From JAVJSU01 sp040219275 (GTDB lineage Bacteria > Chloroflexota > Anaerolineae > Aggregatilineales > Phototrophicaceae): a stretch of 14,160 nt of DNA. Both the position numbers and the translations under genes were made by a program. The stretch spans positions 1-14,160 of the forward strand of contig JAVJSU010000010.1 in the NCBI GenBank assembly GCA_040219275.1, written 5' to 3'. The notes beneath the pieces were generated by a model. That model saw only the letters and a program-made list of their open reading frames with translations, was not told where the DNA came from and searched no databases. Positions 9,801 through 14,160 of this stretch are shown here, in pieces. Within the stretch, counting starts at the first letter, position 1. The number at the start of each line of letters is the position of its first letter.

Positions 9801-10025
9801 CCCCAGATTGTGCAGTGCCTGTCGCAGGTTGGATTTTGCGTTGCTATCCGGCATATCACCCCACAGTAGCGCAGCAAGACGCTCACGGGCGTGAGTCTGC
9901 GGGTTCATCGCCAGATAACACAGTAACACAATGACTTTTGTGGAAAGGAATTTCTCGATGAGTCGTTCGTCAATGACGACATGAGGATACCCTAAGGCAA
10001 AGATCTCTAACACGACAAAACTCAA
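6891..10025 (-). CDS. SARP/AfsR-like transcriptional regulator: winged helix, BTAD, NTPase, TPR
   Basis: This is a large signal-transduction ATPase regulator of 1044 residues. The N-terminal 95 residues fit the OmpR-type winged helix of SARPs (LLWGDMPDSNAKSNLRQALHNL). A helical BTAD region follows (about 97-245, with YRGSFLEGI and LDHELGVLPS). An AfsR/NB-ARC-like NTPase begins at VGRERELDDL (from 259), with Walker A GEGGVGKT (284-291, K290) and Walker B LLVLDNLEHL (D361). A domain at about 516-580 has LSVFAG and MHELLRQYA. TPR-type helical repeats fill about 670-990. In this family nucleotide binding and TPR contacts control DNA binding and RNA polymerase recruitment. The start is uncertain: TTG at 10025 has no clear ribosome site and touches site 3, and GTG at 10013 is an alternative. 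It is divergent from the lipoprotein operon. The four heptamer sites suggest it controls its neighbours, which is inference. Confidence 0.9.
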   Translation of the reverse strand: MSFVVLEIFALGYPHVVIDERLIEKFLSTKVIVLLCYLAMNPQTHARERLAALLWGDMPDSNAKSNLRQALHNLGKNVGDYLEVSRQSAGMRPDADYSVDAVTLRDVATDPDATVDELMQVVTTYRGSFLEGINLDVVGEMDDWLRTERESLRLTYLEVLERLSQAQMNVGDWGSAQATLLRSLQVEPLDEATRRQLMLALARQGRYEEAISQYNTCHTTLDHELGVLPSEETSSLYLRLRRARNRPADAVPNPAYTFVGRERELDDLDRILRAPLPRLITVTGEGGVGKTRFVMQAVQSLTHQYLDGIVFVSLEGATDLTVGVAEVLIQRGYISRSDNDDALEKVVVKGLQDQEVLLVLDNLEHLVDQYSFILQLLGAAPRVKVLVISRVALNVRPEHIVRLDGLSYPSSEDDPDWQAYDAPTLFLQTATRHASALKSDDRVPITEICMFVEGVPLAIELAAAHAGRTTCSVIAKQLKARYDALVTTMRDVPPRQVSMRATFDYSWDLLNDDEQQALVRLSVFAGATSLAAIHAVTEADETTIPSLVNQSLLRQIDNGVFSMHELLRQYAAELLDERGETDMVCERHAQYYLETLRDSYMAMVGEDAVNTMSRIIIENDNIQAAWRTGIQRLDHFAPLIDQARMTLQEVYDRNGWGLVGIDVFQQAADVARDQNEPLLACHLAILSAFFCFRVGRLNDCVTLSERIFEDNKTIQDHDVALNAHTTALKAAMRLSPEDERTAAHSQGVLQYVEQATHPKQKISAYLDVGFLRHMQGQLEDARRFQNKALTIARENGLKRLEAIALGNLGIAIGFDDVEKAAQYIRESLQTHEVIGDLPGMAVGYHNLAICSRVMGDRRLQEECLSSSMAIYQESNNEFGVALLEYEMGAAAYEWGNYVEAEKHYQFALIYYKNEGNATKHALGLCRTGHAVRAQGDQRRARNYYRQAAELALDIDNSDLLVEITVGVADLETDPIVATEWLGAAHQELEMSPPLDRLEPYIDPVEASLKAQLSAEDYDAALARGQALDLQYILTTALLISSPAV

Positions 10026-10057
10026 TAAACGTTTGGCAAACGATTTGAGAATATTCT
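10026..10057 (+). promoter_or_regulatory. SARP-type box and promoter of the small-protein/lipoprotein operon (site 3)
   Basis: TAAACGT (10026-10032) and CAAACGA (10037-10043) repeat with an 11-bp period, with 8 bp before a -10-like TATTCT (10052-10057). The expected start of transcription is near 10064, some 33 nt before the ATG at 10097. The site abuts the TTG start of the divergent SARP gene, so binding here could also affect that gene. The core CGTTTGgCAAACG is additionally a palindrome. Confidence 0.62.
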
Positions 10058-10096
10058 ACTTCAAAGTGATAAATCACGCCAAGTTGACTGAAGACT

Positions 10097-10303
10097 ATGA
10101 GCGACCAAAACGCCCGATTTGAGACCATCATCCTCCGCGCCTGGCAAGAGCCGGGTCATACACAGGCAGGCCGTATCTGGCGTTTTCGGCTGCAAGACGT
10201 TCGCACAGGCAAGCAAATCACATTGTCCACGATCGACGCCTTGCTGCGCTATCTCTCAAACACCTTCAACGACGACTCGGCAGACGACACACCACAGTCA
10301 TAA
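10097..10303 (+). CDS. Small soluble protein of unknown function (68 aa)
   Basis: This is a 68-residue protein without signal peptide or membrane segment, so probably cytoplasmic. The pattern (ETIILRAWQEPG, then IWRFRLQDVRTGKQITL, then IDALLRYLS) suggests a short beta-hairpin followed by a helix. It resembles small Chloroflexota proteins of the type RIW-x-EP...WRG...V-x-SGE...F-x-L-x-ELL-x-FI that I recall from that phylum, but no named family can be assigned. The ribosome site is weak (GAAGA just before the ATG). It is the first gene after SARP-type site 3 and lies 15 nt ahead of a lipoprotein gene whose AAGGAG overlaps its stop codon, so the genes are most likely co-transcribed. An overlapping frame at 10119-10322 is rejected in its favour. 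Confidence 0.7.
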   Translation: MSDQNARFETIILRAWQEPGHTQAGRIWRFRLQDVRTGKQITLSTIDALLRYLSNTFNDDSADDTPQS

Positions 10304-10318
10304 AGGAGAAGTCTTTCT

Positions 10319-10930
10319 ATGAAACGAGATACATCAATAAGATGGATCACCCTGTTGATCATGAGCAGCATCGTTTTACTGGTCGCCGGAGCATGCGGTG
10401 GCGGTAGTGACGATAGCAACAACAACGCAGGGACCATCGCCCCACCGGAGGAACTCACACTGGAAGAGGGTCAGTTCTACATGATCCAGTCCACAGGGGC
10501 CATCAATGACACTATTGTCAGCGACAACTGGGGTGGTGCTTGGCCAGGTCGTCGCCTGGTTGATGCCGGGAATTGGTGGACGCTCCTTCTCGGCGGCAGC
10601 AACAGCGTTGACGCCACCGCCATCAGCCTGATTCAACTCAACATCCTGAAGGATCTGGAACCGGGCACTTACACAATCACCGAGGGCGGATTGCTGATCG
10701 ATCCATCGGCAGAGACACCTGTCAACCTGAACAACATCAACCTGCGGTATCCAGATTTCGAAATCCTCAACGATGCTGAAGAATTCAATGGCACACTCAC
10801 CATCGAAATGATCTCTGATGCTGGTATGAGCGGCACCATCGCGCTTAGCCTGTACGGGGAAGGTGGCGATGTGCAGGTAACTGCCATCTTCGATGTACCC
10901 GTTGTTGAACCATTTGAACCCAACCAGTAA
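10319..10930 (+). CDS. Lipoprotein, beta-rich, unknown function
   Basis: The product is 203 residues. The start is the ATG at 10319, about 10 nt after AAGGAG. A hydrophobic signal (ITLLIMSSIVLLVAGAC) ends in a relaxed lipobox with C26 as the predicted lipidated cysteine. A flexible GGGSDDSNNNAG linker follows. The mature domain is rich in alternating hydrophobic and polar residues (GTYTITEGG, GTLTIEMIS, MSGTIALSLYGE, VTAIFDVPV), suggesting a beta sandwich or barrel. The order of a GTY-x-(L/I) strand, a GTL strand and a final SGT strand resembles the C-terminal part of the secreted protein at 1165 (GTYPLNIGG, TGTLELENIS, ISGTFENIPI). It is the second gene of the site-3 operon. It would sit on the outer face of the membrane. 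No catalytic motif is seen. Confidence 0.83.
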   Translation: MKRDTSIRWITLLIMSSIVLLVAGACGGGSDDSNNNAGTIAPPEELTLEEGQFYMIQSTGAINDTIVSDNWGGAWPGRRLVDAGNWWTLLLGGSNSVDATAISLIQLNILKDLEPGTYTITEGGLLIDPSAETPVNLNNINLRYPDFEILNDAEEFNGTLTIEMISDAGMSGTIALSLYGEGGDVQVTAIFDVPVVEPFEPNQ

Positions 10931-10949
10931 GCGAATAAGGAGCAAGAAA

Positions 10950-11603
10950 ATGACCCGCATATTCATGATGTTCATGTTGATCACTGGGCTTATAGTGCTA
11001 GCCGCATGTGGTAGTTCAGACTTAGACGAGGCACCAGCGGAACCGGATCAAGCCGCTAACGGAGCCGCTGACGTTAATGGCGCCGATCAACCCGAAGCGG
11101 CACAGGCACACGACGCCGATAGCACATTCATTTTCGACTTCTCCAACGGGGAGACGATCACCCAGGAAGAAGGCCGGGTCAGATACCGCGAGGCACGCCC
11201 CAATTTTGGTCGTGCGGAATCCGGCGGTGTCGAGTTTGACGCGGTCGTTACCAGTCGGAGTGAGACGGAGGTCACGGTAACGGGCAACCGTCTGCGCTTC
11301 TACCTCGTGGAAAATGTCGTAGTCGGTCAAAACGCAATAACTGACATGACGGCGCAGACGGTCTTTACGGACGTTGAAGGCACCGGGCTAGAGCCGAGTC
11401 AGCGTGTCGATTGTGATCTCGATGGCGAAGATGCGAACATCGTTGTGACCGCGATTGACGGTGGGCTTATCAGCGGTGAATTTGACGGCATCCTGCTTTC
11501 TGCCTGCCGCGATGCAAGCATCGGTGGCATACCAATCGAGGGTGCAGAACTCATCGTCAGTGGAAGCTTTGAGGATGTGCCGTTCGCGGTTGGGTCTGAT
11601 TAG
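10950..11603 (+). CDS. Lipoprotein, beta-rich, unknown function
   Basis: The product is 217 residues. The ATG at 10950 is chosen because AAGGAG (10937-10942) lies 7 nt upstream; an in-frame start at 10893 would overlap the previous gene and hide the signal. The N-terminus MTRIFMMFMLITGLIVLAAC contains a good lipobox, LAAC, with C20 as the lipidation site. A low-complexity D/A/E/N/Q linker (about 21-50) precedes a beta-rich domain with two cysteines (VDCDLDG and LSACRDA) that may pair. The ending, LIVSGSFEDVPF, matches the pattern of the 1165 protein (ISGTFENIPI). The gene is third in the site-3 operon and 19 nt after the previous lipoprotein gene. No terminator is visible after it. Instead, a fourth SARP-type site begins 17 bp downstream. 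Confidence 0.85.
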   Translation: MTRIFMMFMLITGLIVLAACGSSDLDEAPAEPDQAANGAADVNGADQPEAAQAHDADSTFIFDFSNGETITQEEGRVRYREARPNFGRAESGGVEFDAVVTSRSETEVTVTGNRLRFYLVENVVVGQNAITDMTAQTVFTDVEGTGLEPSQRVDCDLDGEDANIVVTAIDGGLISGEFDGILLSACRDASIGGIPIEGAELIVSGSFEDVPFAVGSD

Positions 11604-11619
11604 CCCGTTATCGCATCCA

Positions 11620-11651
11620 TAAACGTTTGGCAAACTATCCATCGCTAAGGT
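11620..11651 (+). promoter_or_regulatory. Orphan SARP-type box and promoter (site 4)
   Basis: TAAACGT (11620-11626) and CAAACTA (11631-11637) repeat with an 11-bp period, with 8 bp before TAAGGT (11646-11651). No intact gene follows: the DNA passes into IS630 debris, whose stop codon lies only 15 bp beyond. The next non-IS coding sequence in this direction is the truncated LysM gene at 12436. The weak -10 could be partly IS sequence, since IS630 elements insert at TA. Confidence 0.5.
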
Positions 11652-11665
11652 AATGGATAAACCAG

Positions 11666-12050
11666 TTAGAAAGCGCCTAATCCGAGTGGGTTAAACGTCT
11701 CCATAAAATTGGTTGAAAATAGGGTTTCATTGAGATAGTTTTCGAAGTCATGGATCAACTAGGGAAACTGACGATAAGTATGGTTGTGGCTAATGGCATC
11801 GCGTGCGCGTTCCCAAACATGCTCTTGGGGATTTAAGTCGGGGGAGCAAGGGAAAAAAAGATCACCTGCAAGCGATCCGTCTGGTCAAGTAAGTCAGACA
11901 CCTCGCCAAAATGCCAAGGCGCGCGATCCATCAGCAACAAAATCGGTTGCGGGTATAGAATCAACAAAATCATCAAGAAATTGGTGGTGATTTCACTGTT
12001 GCTTTCGGGATAACTGAAACCTTTACTTCGTAACTGCTTTGCACGTTTAA
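11666..12050 (-). pseudogene. IS630-family transposase, N-truncated and frameshifted remnant
   Basis: Read on the minus strand, this is the C-terminal part of an IS630-type DDE transposase. The segment LLLMDRAPWHFGEV contains the second catalytic aspartate. After a frameshift at a run of seven A on the plus strand (11853-11859), reading continues as SPDLNPQEHVWERARDAI with the third catalytic acidic residue, then NHTYRQFP and the ending NPLGLGAF before TAA (11666-11668). An in-frame TAG replaces a codon after RQFP. The N-terminal half with the first catalytic aspartate is missing. It is dead DNA between the last lipoprotein gene and the IS5 remnant. A plus-strand frame at 11784-11990 is its shadow. 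The upstream boundary near 12050 is approximate. Confidence 0.8.
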
Positions 12051-12060
12051 TTAGGTTTTG

Positions 12061-12087
12061 TTGACATTTGAAATAAATATGTAAAAT
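12061..12087 (+). promoter_or_regulatory. Candidate sigma70-type promoter of the IS5-family remnant
   Basis: TTGACA (12061-12066) and TAAAAT (12082-12087) are separated by 15 bp, short of the ideal 17, in a locally AT-rich stretch just before the transposase ATG at 12094. If active it could transcribe the remnant and the LysM sequence behind it. It shows no heptamer repeats. Confidence 0.35.
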
Positions 12088-12093
12088 AGTCTC

Positions 12094-12420
12094 ATGACAG
12101 ACGTGAGACTAACCGACGAACAATGGACAAAAATTCGCGAGTTTGTGTTGCAAGACCCGAATGCGTATATGGGCAAGGATGAAGATGCTTACCGCCGCTT
12201 TGTTGAAGCCGTGAAATGGGTCAGCCGTAGTGGTGCCCAATGGTGACTGTTGCCCGCTGAGTACGGGAAATGGAATACGGTGTACAAACGCTTTATGCGC
12301 TGGTGCAAGCAAAGTGTTTGGGAACGGATGTTGGTTCATTTCAGTGCTGATCCTGATCTGGAAAACGGCATGATCGATAGCACGATTGTCCGAGCGCATC
12401 CCTGCGCGGCAGGTGCCGAA
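12094..12420 (+). pseudogene. IS5-family transposase remnant with in-frame stop, truncated at its C-terminus
   Basis: From the ATG at 12094 the frame reads MTDVRLTDEQWTKIREFV and so on, the N-terminal domain typical of IS5-family transposases. It stops at TGA (12244-12246), where relatives have arginine after GAQW; a single C-to-T change in CGA would explain this. Beyond the stop the same frame continues with LLPAEYGKWNTVYKRF and reaches MIDSTIVRAHPCAAGA, whose DST holds the first catalytic aspartate. IS5 similarity ends near 12420, so the rest of the catalytic core is missing. The frame then runs without a stop into LysM-protein sequence. A possible GTCTCA/TGAGAC inverted repeat flanks the start (12089-12109). 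Confidence 0.82.
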
Positions 12421-12435
12421 TTGCAGTATGCGGAT

Positions 12436-13473
12436 ATGGCGATCCACATTTTCGCGGAGGATGATACGGCATATAGCGTTTCCCGCCAATACAACGTCTG
12501 TGTCACTGATCTGCTGAACGCGAATCCGCCGCTCGTTGGCTCCATGCTAACCGGTCTTCCAACCTTCATTCCGAATACCCGCCCCTGTTATGATTCTGAG
12601 ACAGGAATGTCACTTATTTATGAGGACGTGAATGGTAGTCCGCTGGAAGAACCTCAAGTCAGTGAACGCCTCACTTTTTTTGGTGGACAGAGTCTATTGA
12701 GGTTATCGTCTTATTATAATGTCTGCGCGAATCGTATATGGGATGCAAATCAAAACAAATTTGATCCAGAAGACGGCTATCTTGGCTGGATTATCCCGAC
12801 CGACCGACCACCCTGTTACGATCAGGATGGCGAACCTATTGACTACGTTTGCTACGATCAACCGATAGATTTTTCCAGAGATTATCGCAACGTTGCAGAA
12901 ACGCTCACCTTTAATGTTGATGGCACCCATTGTTATGATCTGGACAACCCTGAAACGATCATCTGGTACAACAATCAGCCCTACAAAATGCTGGATTATG
13001 GGAATAAGTTATTCGAAAGTCGGGCGTTTACCGCGTGGTGTTTTGCCGTCTCACTTGAGGAGATGAATGCAATTAACAACAATGCGGATGTTGTTGCAAT
13101 TCTGCCCTCTTATGCCCGCATAATTCCGCTCCCTACCCGCGACTGCTATTTACAACAAGCGGAAGTGCAAGCAGGTCAGGCTCTACATATCGTAGCATCC
13201 GGTGAAACCCTCGTCAGCATCGCCAATCAATACGATAAATCACCGCGCTGGATTGCCGGTGTAAACGGCATTGAAAATAATATGATCTGGGTGGGACAAT
13301 CGCTAATTATCCCGCATGGAACTTCACTGACGAAATTATGGGGATTTATTTATGTACTCAATAGCATGGCGTTCATTATTCTATCTTTACGAACTGCATA
13401 CTGGCATAAGGTTCGACGAAAACGAGAGAAAGAATCCTTTAACAGAATTTCAATTCAAAAAAATAGCCGATGA
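12436..13473 (+). CDS. LysM-repeat surface protein, N-terminally truncated by IS fusion
   Basis: The open frame actually begins at 12250 inside the IS5 remnant. The first ATG after IS similarity ends is 12436, and no ribosome site is evident there. At least two LysM-like units are visible: IHIFAEDDTAYSVSRQYNV near the start and LHIVASGETLVSIANQYDKS near the end, with two more diverged ones between (around RLTFFGGQSLLRLSSYYNV and the SLEEMNAINN region). LysM domains bind peptidoglycan and related glycans. CYD motifs recur between units (RPCYDSE, PPCYDQD, VCYDQ, HCYDLD). A hydrophobic segment (FIYVLNSMAFIILSL) and a basic tail HKVRRKREKE end the protein, predicting a C-terminal membrane anchor with a cytoplasmic tail. 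No signal peptide remains, so export is doubtful and the gene may be non-functional. It may once have followed site 4. Confidence 0.72.
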   Translation: MAIHIFAEDDTAYSVSRQYNVCVTDLLNANPPLVGSMLTGLPTFIPNTRPCYDSETGMSLIYEDVNGSPLEEPQVSERLTFFGGQSLLRLSSYYNVCANRIWDANQNKFDPEDGYLGWIIPTDRPPCYDQDGEPIDYVCYDQPIDFSRDYRNVAETLTFNVDGTHCYDLDNPETIIWYNNQPYKMLDYGNKLFESRAFTAWCFAVSLEEMNAINNNADVVAILPSYARIIPLPTRDCYLQQAEVQAGQALHIVASGETLVSIANQYDKSPRWIAGVNGIENNMIWVGQSLIIPHGTSLTKLWGFIYVLNSMAFIILSLRTAYWHKVRRKREKESFNRISIQKNSR

Positions 13474-13507
13474 GCGTGGACTCACCGTCTACTCCAAGTG
13501 AAACAAC

Positions 13508-13582
13508 TCAATTCGACAACCCCGGTACTTCGCGGAGCAACCGCCACAATTCGGCACGTTTCTGCATCCATACCACTTCCAT
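13508..13582 (-). pseudogene. 24-codon minus-strand remnant, possibly the N-terminus of a transposase
   Basis: On the minus strand GGAGG (near 13590) precedes an ATG at 13582 and a short frame beginning MEVVWMQKRAELWRLLRE, which ends at TGA (13508-13510). It resembles the first residues of helix-turn-helix transposases of the MQKRxELxxLLxxxP type, cut off before the helix-turn-helix. It lies between the LysM gene and the IS200 element. The identification is a resemblance only. Confidence 0.35.
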
Positions 13583-13618
13583 ATTTTGCCTCCTTTCTAT
13601 TAAGTACGCGCAGAGTAT

Positions 13619-13636
13619 CCGCCAGCTTGCTGGTGG
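13619..13636. repeat. Left-end hairpin of the IS200 element
   Basis: CCGCCAGC pairs with GCTGGTGG (one G-T pair) around a TT tip. It lies about 57 bp before the transposase start and is the expected TnpA recognition hairpin. It shares its tip with the right-end hairpin. Confidence 0.65.
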
Positions 13637-13692
13637 GGTGAATGCGTTAAAAAGCGAGTTGAACAGACAGGATATTGGATTAAGATAGGGTG

Positions 13693-14127
13693 ATGAGTCC
13701 TATCAGAAAAACTAAACATACAGTCTACGATCTGAAATATCACTTTGTTTGGATACCCAAATATCGCAAAAAGCTGTTGAAAGGCGATGTGAAGGCATTC
13801 ACACAAGGAGTGTTCATTCGAATAGCAAGGGAATATGGATGGGAGATTGAAGAAATGTCACTAGAAAAAGACCATGTTCACCTGTTCATCCATGTTCCAC
13901 CAAAATACGCACCAGCACAGGTAGTGCAAATTATGAAAAGTATTTCGGCACGAGAAATTTTCAAGGAATTTCCCAGATTGCGAAAGCAATTATGGGGAGG
14001 CAAGTTTTGGGTCGACGGATACTTTGTAAGAAGCGTTGGTGATAATGTGACCGCGGAAATCATAAAACGCTATATCCGATATCAAGATGACAGTGATAAA
14101 CCACGACAGCTCGAATTATGGGATTAA
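13693..14127 (+). CDS. tnpA: IS200/IS605-family Y1 HUH transposase TnpA
   Basis: This is a single-strand DNA transposase of 144 residues, the usual family length, working as a dimer on folded IS ends. The ATG at 13693 is used; a GTG one codon upstream (13690) is equally possible, and the AGGG just before both is too close to decide. Landmarks are KYHFVWIPKYRKK near the N-terminus, the HUH motif DHVHLFI (H61, H63), WVDGYFVRSVG, and the nucleophilic tyrosine Y127 in IIKRYIRYQ. All catalytic residues are present and the frame is intact, so this copy could be active. No accessory tnpB follows within the window. It is independent of the envelope-protein locus. Confidence 0.93.
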   Translation: MSPIRKTKHTVYDLKYHFVWIPKYRKKLLKGDVKAFTQGVFIRIAREYGWEIEEMSLEKDHVHLFIHVPPKYAPAQVVQIMKSISAREIFKEFPRLRKQLWGGKFWVDGYFVRSVGDNVTAEIIKRYIRYQDDSDKPRQLELWD

Positions 14128-14130
14128 AAG

Positions 14131-14150
14131 CCCCGTAGCTTGCTGCGGGG
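14131..14150. repeat. Right-end hairpin of the IS200 element, also terminator-like
   Basis: CCCCGTAGC pairs with GCTGCGGGG (one T-G pair) around a TT tip, 3 bp after the tnpA stop, and is followed by TTCTTTACTT. It fits the subterminal right-end hairpin of IS200 elements and could also terminate the tnpA transcript. Confidence 0.72.
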
Positions 14151-14160
14151 TTCTTTACTT

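Larger units (their letters stand above)
13605..14157 (+). mobile_element. IS200/IS605-family insertion sequence (tnpA only)
   Basis: A single HUH transposase gene lies between two subterminal hairpins with the same apical sequence AGCTTGCT. This is the layout of an IS200-type single-stranded transposon without tnpB. The outer limits are estimates: this family lacks inverted terminal repeats and target duplications, so the exact cleavage sites cannot be read from one copy. Confidence 0.75.

Noticed and set aside
10031..10043. CGTTTGgCAAACG palindrome as the operator of a dimeric repressor
   Set aside because: The palindrome is good at sites 3 and 4 but broken at sites 1 and 2, whereas the direct AAAC repeat with its 11-bp period and 8-bp gap is kept in all four.
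11691..11708. TAAACGT-CTCC-ATAAAAT as a fifth SARP-type box
   Set aside because: The second heptamer does not fit YAAACKW and the stretch lies in the coding sequence of the IS630 remnant.
11853..11859. Run of seven A at the IS630 frameshift, possible programmed frameshifting
   Set aside because: On the coding strand the run is T7 and the phase does not give a standard X-XXY-YYZ slippery heptamer. The gene also has an internal TAG and lacks its N-terminal half, so decay explains it better.
13470..13688. 72-codon plus-strand frame whose ATG overlaps the LysM stop (ATGA)
   Set aside because: It has no ribosome site of its own, runs antisense to the minus-strand remnant at 13508-13582 and then through the left end of the IS200 element; composition and repeats of residues look random.
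1..14160. CRISPR arrays, tRNA or rRNA genes, and known defence systems
   Set aside because: No regularly spaced repeats, no tRNA cloverleaf or rRNA segment, and no nuclease or other effector genes were seen. The NTPase gene was considered as a STAND-type defence gene, but its N-terminal winged helix and BTAD identify it as a SARP-type regulator.

Overview
The window looks like part of a chromosome of a Chloroflexota bacterium, probably Anaerolineae-like. This is inferred from the style of the genes: a very large AfsR/SARP-type ATPase regulator, large secreted proteins with no recognisable enzyme motif, lipoproteins, a LysM surface protein, and IS481/IS630/IS5/IS200 debris. No taxonomic marker gene is present, so the assignment is tentative.

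Layout. Positions 1-972 hold an IS481-family transposase cut by the left window edge. Positions 1088-6098 hold a two-gene operon (1165-3525, 3540-6044) for two large secreted proteins, ending in a clear rho-independent terminator. Genes 6098-6832 (four-helix membrane protein) and 6891-10025 (1044-residue SARP/BTAD-NTPase-TPR regulator) lie on the minus strand. A plus-strand operon at 10097-11603 encodes a 68-residue soluble protein and two lipoproteins. From 11650 to the right edge the DNA is mostly mobile-element wreckage: a decayed IS630 transposase, a decayed IS5-family transposase running in frame into a LysM protein that has lost its N-terminus, a 24-codon remnant that may come from another transposase, and an apparently intact IS200/IS605 element with both end hairpins.

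The main finding is a repeated promoter architecture. Four sites (1088-1119 plus, 6862-6893 minus, 10026-10057 plus, 11620-11651 plus) each carry two direct heptamers of consensus YAAACKW, 11 bp apart start to start. Each is followed by exactly 8 bp and then a TANNNT -10-like hexamer. This is the geometry established for Streptomyces SARP activators such as AfsR and ActII-ORF4. Three of the sites sit just upstream of the three transcription units around the SARP gene. The fourth now faces the IS debris in front of the N-terminally truncated LysM gene, as if insertions had separated that gene from its promoter.

The working model is a local regulon. One SARP-type ATPase controls secreted, lipid-anchored, membrane and LysM envelope proteins, several of which share a C-terminal beta-rich pattern. 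What the system does is unknown.
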